Source: Staphylococcus argenteus
GTDB lineage: Bacteria; Bacillota; Bacilli; Staphylococcales; Staphylococcaceae
Assembly (NCBI RefSeq): GCF_000236925.1
Contig: NC_016941.1
Span: 1,922,001 to 1,986,000, forward strand
Direction: 5' to 3'
Length of the DNA: 64,000 bases
Below, one piece after another: positions 52,471 through 61,800 of the stretch. Position numbers and translations under genes: made by a program. Position 1 is the first letter of the stretch. Every line of letters starts with the position of its first letter. Under the pieces are notes generated by a model that worked only from the letters and a program-made list of their open reading frames with translations, searched no databases and was not told where the DNA came from.

Positions 52471-52588
52471 ATTCAATAAGCTTGATTACTAGACCTATCA
52501 ATGCAATAAGGAATAAACCAAACTGCAACATGGTACTAATTGTAATCATTAGGCGTCTCCTTTCTAAAGATTTCAGTAATGCCACCAT
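52454..52588 (-). CDS. sprG1: type I toxin PepG1 (44- and 31-aa forms)
   Basis: The 44-codon frame starts MVALLKSLERRRL with AGGAGG upstream. A second ATG inside (MITISTMLQFGLF...) has its own AAAGGAG and gives 31 residues. Both contain the same membrane helix (LFLIALIGLVIKLIEL) and end SNKK. This matches the SprG1 toxin, whose two peptides are membrane-active and are held in check by SprF1 RNA. The longer frame to 52639 adds codons without an SD. Confidence 0.88.
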   Translation of the reverse strand: MVALLKSLERRRLMITISTMLQFGLFLIALIGLVIKLIELSNKK

Positions 52589-52671
52589 AGGCACCACCTC
52601 CTTATACTCAGATAGCCACCATCTATCCAACTTGCTCACTTCTGCATATTACCATAATTACAACAATAAAT

Positions 52672-52700
52672 AAAAAGTCAGTACCGAAGCACTGACTAAA
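52672..52700 (-). terminator. terminator with CTTCGG loop after the tail module
   Basis: AGTCAGTGCTTCGGTACTGACT followed by TTTTTATTT on the minus strand, between the 20-aa ORF and sprG1. Confidence 0.8.
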
Positions 52701-52702
52701 AC

Positions 52703-52765
52703 TCATTTACATTTACCGAACCAAAAACATGTCCAGAAACTATAACCAAAGATTAGTTTAAACAT
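52703..52765 (-). CDS. phage micro-protein (20 aa)
   Basis: An ATG with AGAGAGGTG about 8 nt upstream opens a 20-codon frame rich in aromatic residues (IFGYSFWTCFWFG) and ending GKCK. It lies in the small-gene string between tail fibres and holin, where many staphylococcal phages have similar tiny ORFs of the XkdX kind. Very short, so support rests on the SD and position. Confidence 0.55.
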   Translation of the reverse strand: MFKLIFGYSFWTCFWFGKCK

Positions 52766-52779
52766 TTTATTCACCTCTC

Positions 52780-53076
52780 TTATATGCCCATAAGCATACG
52801 CAATAATGCTATAATTAGCGACCCAAATATTGTCCCAACTAAACCAAGCACCCACATTTTCATATCACGTATGTTCTTATCATTTTCTTTCTTATTCTTT
52901 TCATCTATTTCTCTTTCTTTTTGAATAGCATCTAAGGTTTTATCTAATTTAATGTTAACTTGCTCTTGGGTTTTTTGACCTAATTTAATTTCGTTGAGTG
53001 TGCTGAGCATTGTTTTATCATTCTCTTCTAACCTTCTGATGCGCCATTCATGTTCGTGTTTTTTGAACCACCCCAA
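52780..53076 (-). CDS. DUF2951 phage protein
   Basis: A 98-residue protein: a WFKKHEHEWRIRRLEEN start, a charged coiled-coil middle (about 35-70) and a C-terminal membrane helix (MWVLGLVGTIFGSLIIALL). This fits DUF2951, found next to holins in staphylococcal phages; a role in lysis or membrane attachment is possible. Function not established. Confidence 0.8.
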   Translation of the reverse strand: MGWFKKHEHEWRIRRLEENDKTMLSTLNEIKLGQKTQEQVNIKLDKTLDAIQKEREIDEKNKKENDKNIRDMKMWVLGLVGTIFGSLIIALLRMLMGI

Positions 53077-53133
53077 TTCAGTACACCCGCTTTCTAAAAG
53101 AATAAAGATTATGAGTATCTAACTCATAGCTTT

Positions 53134-53421
53134 TCATACTGTTTCAGTGTTAACTGTTACCTCTGGAGATAAATCTGATCTTTCAACTACTTCTTTAACT
53201 ACTTTCACACGTTGTTTTTTGTTAGTTAATTGATATAACAAATTTAACGTCTCCGCAATTTTCTTAGCGTTTTCTTCAGATTTAAAATCTTGAGCATGGT
53301 TAACCAATTCAGAAGTTGTAAAACTTCCTGTGAAATCTTGATATACTACACGTTCTGTACCTTCTTTGTCGATTTGTACTAAAATAAACCTTTCTGTATT
53401 GTTGATAATTTCTTTTGCCAT
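53134..53421 (-). CDS. phage protein of unknown function (95 aa)
   Basis: A soluble, charged protein (NNTERFILVQIDKEGTERVVYQDF...). AGGAGG lies about 9 nt before the ATG. It belongs to the conserved small-gene string after the tail fibre in staphylococcal siphoviruses. I do not recognise a functional domain. Confidence 0.75.
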   Translation of the reverse strand: MAKEIINNTERFILVQIDKEGTERVVYQDFTGSFTTSELVNHAQDFKSEENAKKIAETLNLLYQLTNKKQRVKVVKEVVERSDLSPEVTVNTETV

Positions 53422-53467
53422 AATTAAATGACCTCCTTAAATTTTTGTATAAAAATAGTGCTAAGGA

Positions 53468-53620
53468 TTACTCTTCCTCAGCACATTGTTGATTTTCTTT
53501 ATTTTCTTGTATATACGCTTTTAACATCGCGTTTTCTTGTGTTAACCTCATAATTTCCTGTGATAAATAATGAATTGTATATTCAGGATTAGCTTGTAAT
53601 CCTTGTTTGTTATCCTGCAT
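53468..53620 (-). CDS. phage small coiled-coil protein (50 aa)
   Basis: Fifty residues with a heptad-like stretch (YLSQEIMRLTQENAMLKAYIQ) and an acidic end (CAEEE). Its start lies 11 nt inside the end of the large tail gene, indicating coupled translation. Too short for the usual ORF cut-off, but the coding pattern is clear. Function unknown. Confidence 0.72.
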   Translation of the reverse strand: MQDNKQGLQANPEYTIHYLSQEIMRLTQENAMLKAYIQENKENQQCAEEE

Positions 53621-56600
53621 TCTTTGACTCCTCCAATTTCTTGATTCTTAGTTGTTGTTCTTTGATAACAGGGATAAGATGAATCCATAGACGATCATAC
53701 GCTATACCTTCAATTTCTCCTTTGTCATCATACGTGACAAACTCTTTTAATCCTAAATTCTCCACCTCTTCAGCAATCAAACCTACGTATCTATCAAGTT
53801 TATAGGTGTCTTCCGATAATTTTCTATCTTCTCTCAGCTCTCTAGCTAAAATTTCAGACTCAGCTTTATCAAACCACGTTCTAATAGGTAAGTTAAGAAT
53901 AGCTTTTGAATGTTCCAGTTGTTCATCTCTATCGTTATATTGATTTTCGATAGATAACTTGTATTTACGCGCTGATGTCGAACGCCCAATTGTGCCAGCA
54001 GAAGTAATATGCAAATTAGCTGCGGCCGAATAAGTACGTCTATAAATTGAGTTAGAAGCTATCCTATCTCCTGCATCATCTGAACCTACAGACAGTAGGT
54101 CTGTACTCTGTATATGAATATACCTATTACCATCACGTCGTTTCAGCATATTAAATTTGCCATACCCTGCTTCGATTGTTGTATCTCCACCTGTTGCATA
54201 TCGTCCATTAACAATTTGAACAAGACCTTTATTTCTTTCTTTAGAAAACCTGATACCCGCACCGTAATCATAGTTCTCATCAGAACCAAACATAATATAA
54301 CCGTCACTCGAATAAGCATTATCTGCATTAGACAGCGTGAATGCAAATCGGTTTAATCCAGGCACTTTGTCTGTGTTTGGATATAAATACACCGGTGCCT
54401 GTTTGCTTTTGATATTCGATGAAGCGTAAGACTCCAGAACAACCCGATTATTATCTGACGTTAGTGCAACGACACCACCATAGGAATTGATTGTTATGCC
54501 ATTCATACCGCTATCACTGTAAGTTTTATCCCACCATTGAATAGTACCGGATGAACCTCCGTCTTCGCCTTCTCCATCAATATATGTTGAAATACCAAAA
54601 TGTGACATATAAAGTGAACCGCCTGCGGTATTATTTCTAAACCTTAGATGTCCATCTTTAAGACGTGTGAATATATCATCGGTTGATCGTTTGCCTTTCC
54701 AAGTTCGTTGTACGATTCCGCCAAGTTCAATAAAATCATTTTGAACTTGTACATAACGGTTAGCATTTCCGCCTTTAATACCAATTCTATTCACATTGAT
54801 GTCAAGACCCTCTCTTGATAAATTAAGGCTGTTGACAATATCGGTTTTATCTACTTTATCTCGCATATTTTGGATAAGAAGGTTTATTTCTCTATTACCG
54901 TTAATATCAATTTTATCAGCATTTAATCTAATACCACGTGGCCCCACATTTAAAGCTTGAGCCACTCCGTTATCATCATATCTGATTGTTGTTCCATCTG
55001 TAACGTTTTGGACAATCTCGTTTAATATATTTGAAAGTGTACGATTGGTTGCATTAAACTCTTCTTTAGTAGTTCTTAATTTGATTTCCTTACCATTTTG
55101 TATAATTTGAGAACCATAGCGAGTCAATGTTTTCCTCTGTGCATCTGTGCTTTCTTTGACCTTGTTGTCTGTATAAGCATTAGCTTTCTTTTCAGCGTTT
55201 CTAGCCTTTAGTTCTGCGTTTTGTTTTGCCTCTTCAAGTTTAGCTTGAGCATCTTGTATAGCGCGTTGCTCTTCTTCCGAAATTTTACCATCAGCATACG
55301 CTTGCGATTCCTTCTCTTTAAGATCATCTTGAGCATCAATGTATGATTTTAAAGCTTCTTGCGCTTCTTGATTTGCTTGTTCAATACTTGCTTTAATCTC
55401 AGGATTATTGGACAAATCACTTAACTGGTCATCAGTATATTGTTTTTGTTCTTCCAATCCGTTTCGATATTCGTTTAACGTAACTTTATCTTTGATTTCA
55501 CCTTTTAAAGTCGTTCTCTCAGCTTCAGCAGTATCTAAACGTTCAACAATACCGTCTTTGTCTGTTTTATAGTCCGATGTTTTTACATAGTCACGTAATT
55601 GTTCTTTTGTGGATTCTCTAGCTGCTTCAATAGCTGATTTAACAACATTAGGTTCTCCGACTAACTGCAAATCTTCATTCACCGTTAAACCAAATTTTGT
55701 TGCTATTATTTCCAACGCTTCTTTATATTTTTCATCAGTGTATTGTGACTGTAATAATTTAAATCTATCTGAAATGGCCATTTTGACATCTTCTACATCT
55801 GTATAAACATCTTGTAATTTCTTTCTATACTCAAGAAATAAAGCTTGTGTATCTACCAACCGACCAATCGTTGCAGTTTCGGGTGTCATAGATTCTAAAT
55901 TATTTTTAATTTGATTATAAACATCAATCACAGCGTCTAAACTTGCTTGTAAGTCCGCTTTCAAATCATTATCTACTAAGTACTCGCTATTCAGTAATTC
56001 TGTAGCTTCTGACAAAAGACTAGCGTGTTGTATAGATAAATTAATAAAAATATTGTTTAATTCACTGAATAGCGCTTTCTCTCTTGTTATACCACCTAAT
56101 TTTTCAACATCATTTGGTGTTGCTTCAATCCATCGACCATTCCAATATCTACGCAAGACAGCAACATCAGGGTTACTTGTATCATACCAAAGCATATCAT
56201 TGACTGGATTTTCTGGCGGTGTATCACTTTTGTGTATTTTGTGTTCAAAGTATTCTAATTCACCATCTACAACATCTTTAACTATAGTGTTGATATTGCT
56301 AATATTATCGTTTAACTTTTGATGTATTATGTTCAATCGCTTGTTAAACTCTTCTCGTAATTCTGATTCTTTGAACTCTTTAGGTTGACCGAATGTATAT
56401 GTGCTATTTTCTGAAATTATGTTATATTCTTCGGCAATAACTTCTGCCTCTACATACAATGGCGGGTTAAAATCTCTATGTTTTACTCTGACTGTATCAC
56501 CAATTGATATAATCTCGTGCGGATACGTAACTTCCAAATCAGTAGAAGTAATCTCATATGACATAACTGCCGACTTACGTTTATTTAACTCTGTTTTGGC

Positions 56601-57395
56601 TAAAGAACGCAACCGTGTTTCATTCATATTTTGATCATCTGATTGAGGTTCGTATATTCCCCAAATATAACGGGTAGGTAAGTTGAATTGACTTTGTGCT
56701 TCGTCATCAGTCACAACTAACTCTAAACGCTTTCCTTTGTCATTTTCGGGTCCCACAGCAATTAATGCTGTTTTGATTTCTGACATATCAATCTTCCTAG
56801 TTAACCCAACCAAATCTTTACTATACTCAATTTCTTTACCTTTGAATAAGCTGTTTTTCTTTTTGAGTACCACATATCTACCTTTGACGGTATTAGAACT
56901 AAGCTCTATATAAAAATCCAATACCATTTTATAGGTTGTACATAATTGCTTTAAAACTTCATATCTAGTTTGATAAGAAGTCCATGACGTAGTACGTAAG
57001 CCATCGTATTCGGTTTGTTCAGAAACTTCCCAACCTGTATCGCTCAACACATCTTTCAATGCTTCTGAAGTTGTCTTTTTCTCAAATTTGCCTGGTGCAT
57101 ACGGTTTAGCTGTTGTTATATCAGCAAGATAAGACGCTATACATTCTATCTCTGTGTAGCCGTCCATCGTATCTTGAACCCAGTTAATAATAAATTCACG
57201 CCATTGTTTGTTTGAATCCCTTATAATAACACGATGTCGTTCACGGAACTTTTCAGCTCTTTCTGATGATATGAGCAGTTCAAGCATTTCTGAATTGTCA
57301 TTAACATTACGTTTATGAATCGCTCTAACTAAGGAAGGGTCATCAGTAGAAAGGAAATCTATAATCTTGTCGTTAAAATCTAAAACATGTATCAC
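53610..57395 (-). CDS. phage tail-tip protein with Peptidase_S74 chaperone domain
   Basis: A 1261-residue tail protein. The first about 370 residues match the prophage endopeptidase/Tal tail family. Alpha-helical segments rich in Ala, Glu and Lys follow (about 560-760), then a beta-rich fibre. The C-terminus (about 1130-1261) is an intramolecular chaperone of S74 type, with the self-cleavage serine in TIGRSTSARKYK and RTWFDKAESE, ending in a coiled coil. It forms trimeric receptor-binding or tail-tip structures after autocleavage. The start is GTG at 57395 (AGGAG 7 nt upstream). Confidence 0.85.
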   Translation of the reverse strand: MIHVLDFNDKIIDFLSTDDPSLVRAIHKRNVNDNSEMLELLISSERAEKFRERHRVIIRDSNKQWREFIINWVQDTMDGYTEIECIASYLADITTAKPYAPGKFEKKTTSEALKDVLSDTGWEVSEQTEYDGLRTTSWTSYQTRYEVLKQLCTTYKMVLDFYIELSSNTVKGRYVVLKKKNSLFKGKEIEYSKDLVGLTRKIDMSEIKTALIAVGPENDKGKRLELVVTDDEAQSQFNLPTRYIWGIYEPQSDDQNMNETRLRSLAKTELNKRKSAVMSYEITSTDLEVTYPHEIISIGDTVRVKHRDFNPPLYVEAEVIAEEYNIISENSTYTFGQPKEFKESELREEFNKRLNIIHQKLNDNISNINTIVKDVVDGELEYFEHKIHKSDTPPENPVNDMLWYDTSNPDVAVLRRYWNGRWIEATPNDVEKLGGITREKALFSELNNIFINLSIQHASLLSEATELLNSEYLVDNDLKADLQASLDAVIDVYNQIKNNLESMTPETATIGRLVDTQALFLEYRKKLQDVYTDVEDVKMAISDRFKLLQSQYTDEKYKEALEIIATKFGLTVNEDLQLVGEPNVVKSAIEAARESTKEQLRDYVKTSDYKTDKDGIVERLDTAEAERTTLKGEIKDKVTLNEYRNGLEEQKQYTDDQLSDLSNNPEIKASIEQANQEAQEALKSYIDAQDDLKEKESQAYADGKISEEEQRAIQDAQAKLEEAKQNAELKARNAEKKANAYTDNKVKESTDAQRKTLTRYGSQIIQNGKEIKLRTTKEEFNATNRTLSNILNEIVQNVTDGTTIRYDDNGVAQALNVGPRGIRLNADKIDINGNREINLLIQNMRDKVDKTDIVNSLNLSREGLDINVNRIGIKGGNANRYVQVQNDFIELGGIVQRTWKGKRSTDDIFTRLKDGHLRFRNNTAGGSLYMSHFGISTYIDGEGEDGGSSGTIQWWDKTYSDSGMNGITINSYGGVVALTSDNNRVVLESYASSNIKSKQAPVYLYPNTDKVPGLNRFAFTLSNADNAYSSDGYIMFGSDENYDYGAGIRFSKERNKGLVQIVNGRYATGGDTTIEAGYGKFNMLKRRDGNRYIHIQSTDLLSVGSDDAGDRIASNSIYRRTYSAAANLHITSAGTIGRSTSARKYKLSIENQYNDRDEQLEHSKAILNLPIRTWFDKAESEILARELREDRKLSEDTYKLDRYVGLIAEEVENLGLKEFVTYDDKGEIEGIAYDRLWIHLIPVIKEQQLRIKKLEESKNAG

Positions 57396-57410
57396 ACTCT
57401 CATCTCCTTT

Positions 57411-58895
57411 CTATAAATATCTATCTTGCCATTTAACCGTCGTATCAAAGACGTTTTCAGGTTGTATGATTAATTCACTGTACCCAGAATCAACATTGAA
57501 ATAATTACTTCCAAACGATTTCTCGCTCAACATTGGTTCCTCATTGATGACAACACTTTTTGCTTGCATATCTATTTTTACTAAATCACCTTTTTGTATA
57601 ATGACATCCCTTGCGCCTTTCGGTTTTGGTAGAATCTCCGTATTGAATGAACCTAATCCATTCATCTCCATCCACTTATAACCATTATACTTCGCACTAT
57701 AGATAGCTATGATAGAAGCTGGACGCTGATAAAACTTACCGCCATCTATCCACTCTTTCTCATCCATATCAATAGGTTTACGTCTATCTGGGTCTTTAAT
57801 GTGATCAAATTTCCAAGTTTTAATAGAAAATTTATTACCTACTCTTCTGAGCCGCATATAAACAACGATTCTGTCCAAGTTATACATTATCGGTTTATTC
57901 TGATAGTCGTATATCTTTTTGGGGTCTCCTTTTTGGTTATACAACGTAACAACAATATGTCCTATTTTTCTATCATGATATTTATTTTCATAACCAATAG
58001 AAGCAAGTAACTTACCATCACTATCATAAATATGTTGTGCTGTTCTTCCGGCACCTTTACCTTTTTGTTCAACAATACATTTATAGGTAATTTGAAAATC
58101 TGTCATCGCTTTAGGGAGCCCTCGTTTCGTGCCAGCACCAACCCAACCTTTTGCATCAGGAAAATTAGTTGCTTTATATCCTTCGCCAAGATTGGATATC
58201 ACAAAGTCACCGCCGACTTTACCACCTAAATCATTACTTGGAATATCTTCAGTAATCATCTTAGTCCAACCTTTGAAATCACGAAACTCACTATGATAAA
58301 CAGGAGGCATGTAATCCTTAACTTCTTTGGTTACCTCATCATCACCAACCATAAAATAATCTTCATCATTTTTAGTGATCATAAAGTAACTAGATGGTTT
58401 AATTGCTCGGGCTTCAACAATTAAAGGAGTGTCAGCAGTCCCACTATTTACAACTGAAACTTGGTCTGAAATCGCAGTATTTTTATTTCCTGTTACTGAA
58501 TATTTGTAAGGGTCTGTTAGTACTACTTTGATAGTGAACTTAACAGGTATTGTAAATTCTTTGTGCAGCTTTATTGGTCCTTCGAAATAAGCGTTCCAGT
58601 ACCAATCTTTAGATTTGAATTGTAATTTAACTTGTTCCTCGTAGTTAAAAAACTTTACTAATTCATTCAAGACGTCATCATATGTTTTAATGCCGTTGTG
58701 AGATAAATAGTCATTACGTACCACTAAAGGTATATCAAAACTATAAGATTCAAGCCTACGCCCTTTATATATAGCCCCCGAACGTCCATCTACATTTTCT
58801 GTTTTTAAAACATAATTAAAAGAGGGTATTTCAAACCCTCTTTCGACATACAACCAAGGAATTGTTTTGTTGTTCACTTTAATAGTGTCTATCAT
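57411..58895 (-). CDS. phage distal tail protein (Dit-like)
   Basis: A 494-residue protein. The N-terminal part (NVDGRSGAIYKGRRLESYSFDIPLVV) matches the siphovirus tail family PF05709, the Dit ring that joins tail tube to tip. The middle is an inserted beta-rich, possibly carbohydrate-binding, region and explains the size. It overlaps the tape measure stop by 4 nt (ATGA) and is followed by the tail-tip gene after 15 nt. Confidence 0.85.
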   Translation of the reverse strand: MIDTIKVNNKTIPWLYVERGFEIPSFNYVLKTENVDGRSGAIYKGRRLESYSFDIPLVVRNDYLSHNGIKTYDDVLNELVKFFNYEEQVKLQFKSKDWYWNAYFEGPIKLHKEFTIPVKFTIKVVLTDPYKYSVTGNKNTAISDQVSVVNSGTADTPLIVEARAIKPSSYFMITKNDEDYFMVGDDEVTKEVKDYMPPVYHSEFRDFKGWTKMITEDIPSNDLGGKVGGDFVISNLGEGYKATNFPDAKGWVGAGTKRGLPKAMTDFQITYKCIVEQKGKGAGRTAQHIYDSDGKLLASIGYENKYHDRKIGHIVVTLYNQKGDPKKIYDYQNKPIMYNLDRIVVYMRLRRVGNKFSIKTWKFDHIKDPDRRKPIDMDEKEWIDGGKFYQRPASIIAIYSAKYNGYKWMEMNGLGSFNTEILPKPKGARDVIIQKGDLVKIDMQAKSVVINEEPMLSEKSFGSNYFNVDSGYSELIIQPENVFDTTVKWQDRYL

Positions 58896-61800
58896 TGAAT
58901 AGCAATTCCTCCTTTTCTAAACTTTACTTTTGTTGATTCTTGCCTTTCTCGCTTTTCTATAGACGCGTTCACCTTTTTATCAAAAGCGTATTCGTCAATA
59001 ATCGGCTGATAATCTTTATCTGCAATCACATCGTTGGATTGCGCTATTTTCAGTAATAAAGCTATTTGTTGTTGCTGTTGTTCAATCATTTTCAATAATA
59101 AGCTTGGGTCATCAAACCCATTTACACTAGACAATTGACTAGGACGCTTATTTTTACTCGCTTTTCTCCCTCTTACTTCTGCTGCTGCATAATGCAACAT
59201 CTTCATTGCATCATTTCTACGAGCTGGATCTGTTGGAATAATCCATTCTGGATGACCGTCTTCACCTAAGTTATACCAACCATCAAAAACTTTTCCACCT
59301 GTAGCATATGCGTAATCACCAGCACGCTTAAATCCATCCCAACCGTAGCGTCTAACAATGTACTGCATTGCTGAAATACCTTGATGAACCGGATTATTAA
59401 AGTTAGTATATCCACGTTTAGCGTTTGCTCTAAAAGTTGAGCCGATGATTTGGAATAATCCTCTTGATGGGTCTCCTCTTTGAGCATTAATATCCCAATT
59501 ATTCACTGCATTTGATTGATAGTTACTTTCACGCTTTGCAACTCGCATCATCTGGTCATGAATCCACTTACCTTTATAACGTCCTCCTAAAATACTTTGC
59601 GCTTGACGGATTACTCGGCTTGCATAAGTTGCACCACTTCCAGAAGTAGCACCACCGCCACCAATTGATAACCTACCTTTTTTCTTTGCATTTCTTAAAT
59701 ATGGTTCAGGGTCAAAGTGACGTCCATTTCTTCTCATTTCAAAATGTAAGTGTGGTCCTGTACTAAATCCGGTATTACCAGTTAAACCAACAACATCGCC
59801 GGGCTTTACCATCGTGCCACTAGGTGGTGATTTGCTAAAGTTTTTCAAATGCGCAAATAGCATATCGATAACTCCACTAGTAATTTTTACATAATTACCA
59901 TAACCACCAGACATAAATGGCATTCTTGTAAGTCTGCCACCCATCGGCGTTCTAACTTCTTGATATACAAATGGAAAATCGACACCTTCATGAAATGGTC
60001 TTCCAGTTGCAGCAGTATAAGCTGCGGTACGTCCATAATGATAATTAATTTTGTCAGGGTCTAATATTCCGCCGACTAAATCGCCACCGCCCATAGCTTC
60101 TAAATTTTCTTTTATCCAATCAGTAGCACTTTTCTTAATCTTAGACCATGCAGCTTTTGTTATGTCGCCTGCAATTCCCATACCTTTAGTTAAAGAATTG
60201 AAATCAATTCCAAAAGCTTCAAGTATATAATTTAAAAGTTTGCCAGGATTTTCCATAAAATCTAAAACATCGCCAACTTTATCGCCAAGCCATTTGGTAC
60301 CTTTACCTATTTGATCTTTTGTCCAGTTAAATGCCGATGATGCACCGGATTTAATATCTTTCCACATAGTACCTAAGCTAAATCTTGGAAGCGTTCCGTT
60401 TAACATTGAATAAGTTTGTGTACCGTTGTATACTTTTGAGCCTTTAGGTAAATAAGCGGTAGTATCTGTATTAGGTGTGATTACACGTTTACCATTAGGG
60501 AATTCAATCATTTCATTTCTGAAACCATTCGGACCATTTCCACGTCCTTTATCCCCAACCGTAGCGAACGTATCCCGCGCAATCTTACCGTTCTTAACTA
60601 ATCTTGTAGTAGTATGTGTGTGTTCTGTACCAGTGTGTAACTTAGGTATTTTATCCATTCCCAGCTTACCACCGACCCAGTTTAAACCTTCAATTAATTT
60701 ATTAAGTCCTTTTTTAATAGCATCTACCATACCGCCGATATGACTTTTAATTTTGCTGATAATACTTTGTAAGCCGTCACGCATATTTGTAAAAATTCCA
60801 CGCACTTTACTCCATAAACGACTTGCAATTCCAACCGTATTATCTTTAATGGAATTCCAAATATTTGCCATCCAATTTCTTAGATTACTAAAAATATCTT
60901 TTGTCGCATTCCACAAACTAGTGAATTTTGATTTCACACCACTAAATAATGACTGTGCTTTTCCTATCGTATTCGTACGGATACTACTCCATGTGTTAGA
61001 TAACCAATTTTTCATATTCGTGAAAATTGATTTGACACTATTAAATAAGAATCCAAAAATACTTTTTGTCGCATTCCAAATTGCTGATAAAGATTTACTG
61101 AATATACTTTTTATTACGTCCCAAATACCTGTTATTAATCCTTTTAGCAATCCGCCAAAGTACCTAACAACGCCAAGTATTTTGCCTACAAACCACAGTT
61201 GTATTAAATTCCAAATTAACTGCACAGTGCCTTTTAGTATCATCACAATACCGTCCCAAACACCTCGCCAATTACCAGTGAATAAACTTGAAAAGAACTT
61301 AATAAAGCCAAGTATTATATTTAAAGCACCTTGTATTACTCCTTTTATATTCTCCCAAGTACTGACAATCAAGGCTTTAACCGCCGGCCAAATAAATTGC
61401 ATCACTTGCCAAATCGCAAACATGATTGGTTTAATTACAAAATTTATAATAAATTCAAATATAGCTTTGATAAAATTGCATATATTTTGAAGCGCTTGAA
61501 CAATAGAAATTCCGTTTTCATTAAAGAATCCATTAATTTGACTCCAAATATCTTTAGCAAAATCAACTATTGCTGATATCGCTTGTTTAAAGATGTTTTT
61601 AACAGAATCAATGAAAGGTTGAATAAATTGAATAAAATTACTAAATGTTTGTTTAACACTTTCAATTGCACCATTAACAAAATTTCTGAAAGTTTCAGAT
61701 TTCTTATAAGCAATTGTAAATGCGACTGCTAAGCCAGCCAAAACACCTAATACAATGCCAATTGGACCAGTTAAAGCCGTGAAGACAGTTCCTAATATAG

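Noticed and set aside
60753..61490. 245-codon plus-strand ORF inside the tape measure gene
   Set aside because: It is the antisense of repeated amphipathic helices in the tape measure protein, lacks an SD and has no plus-strand context.
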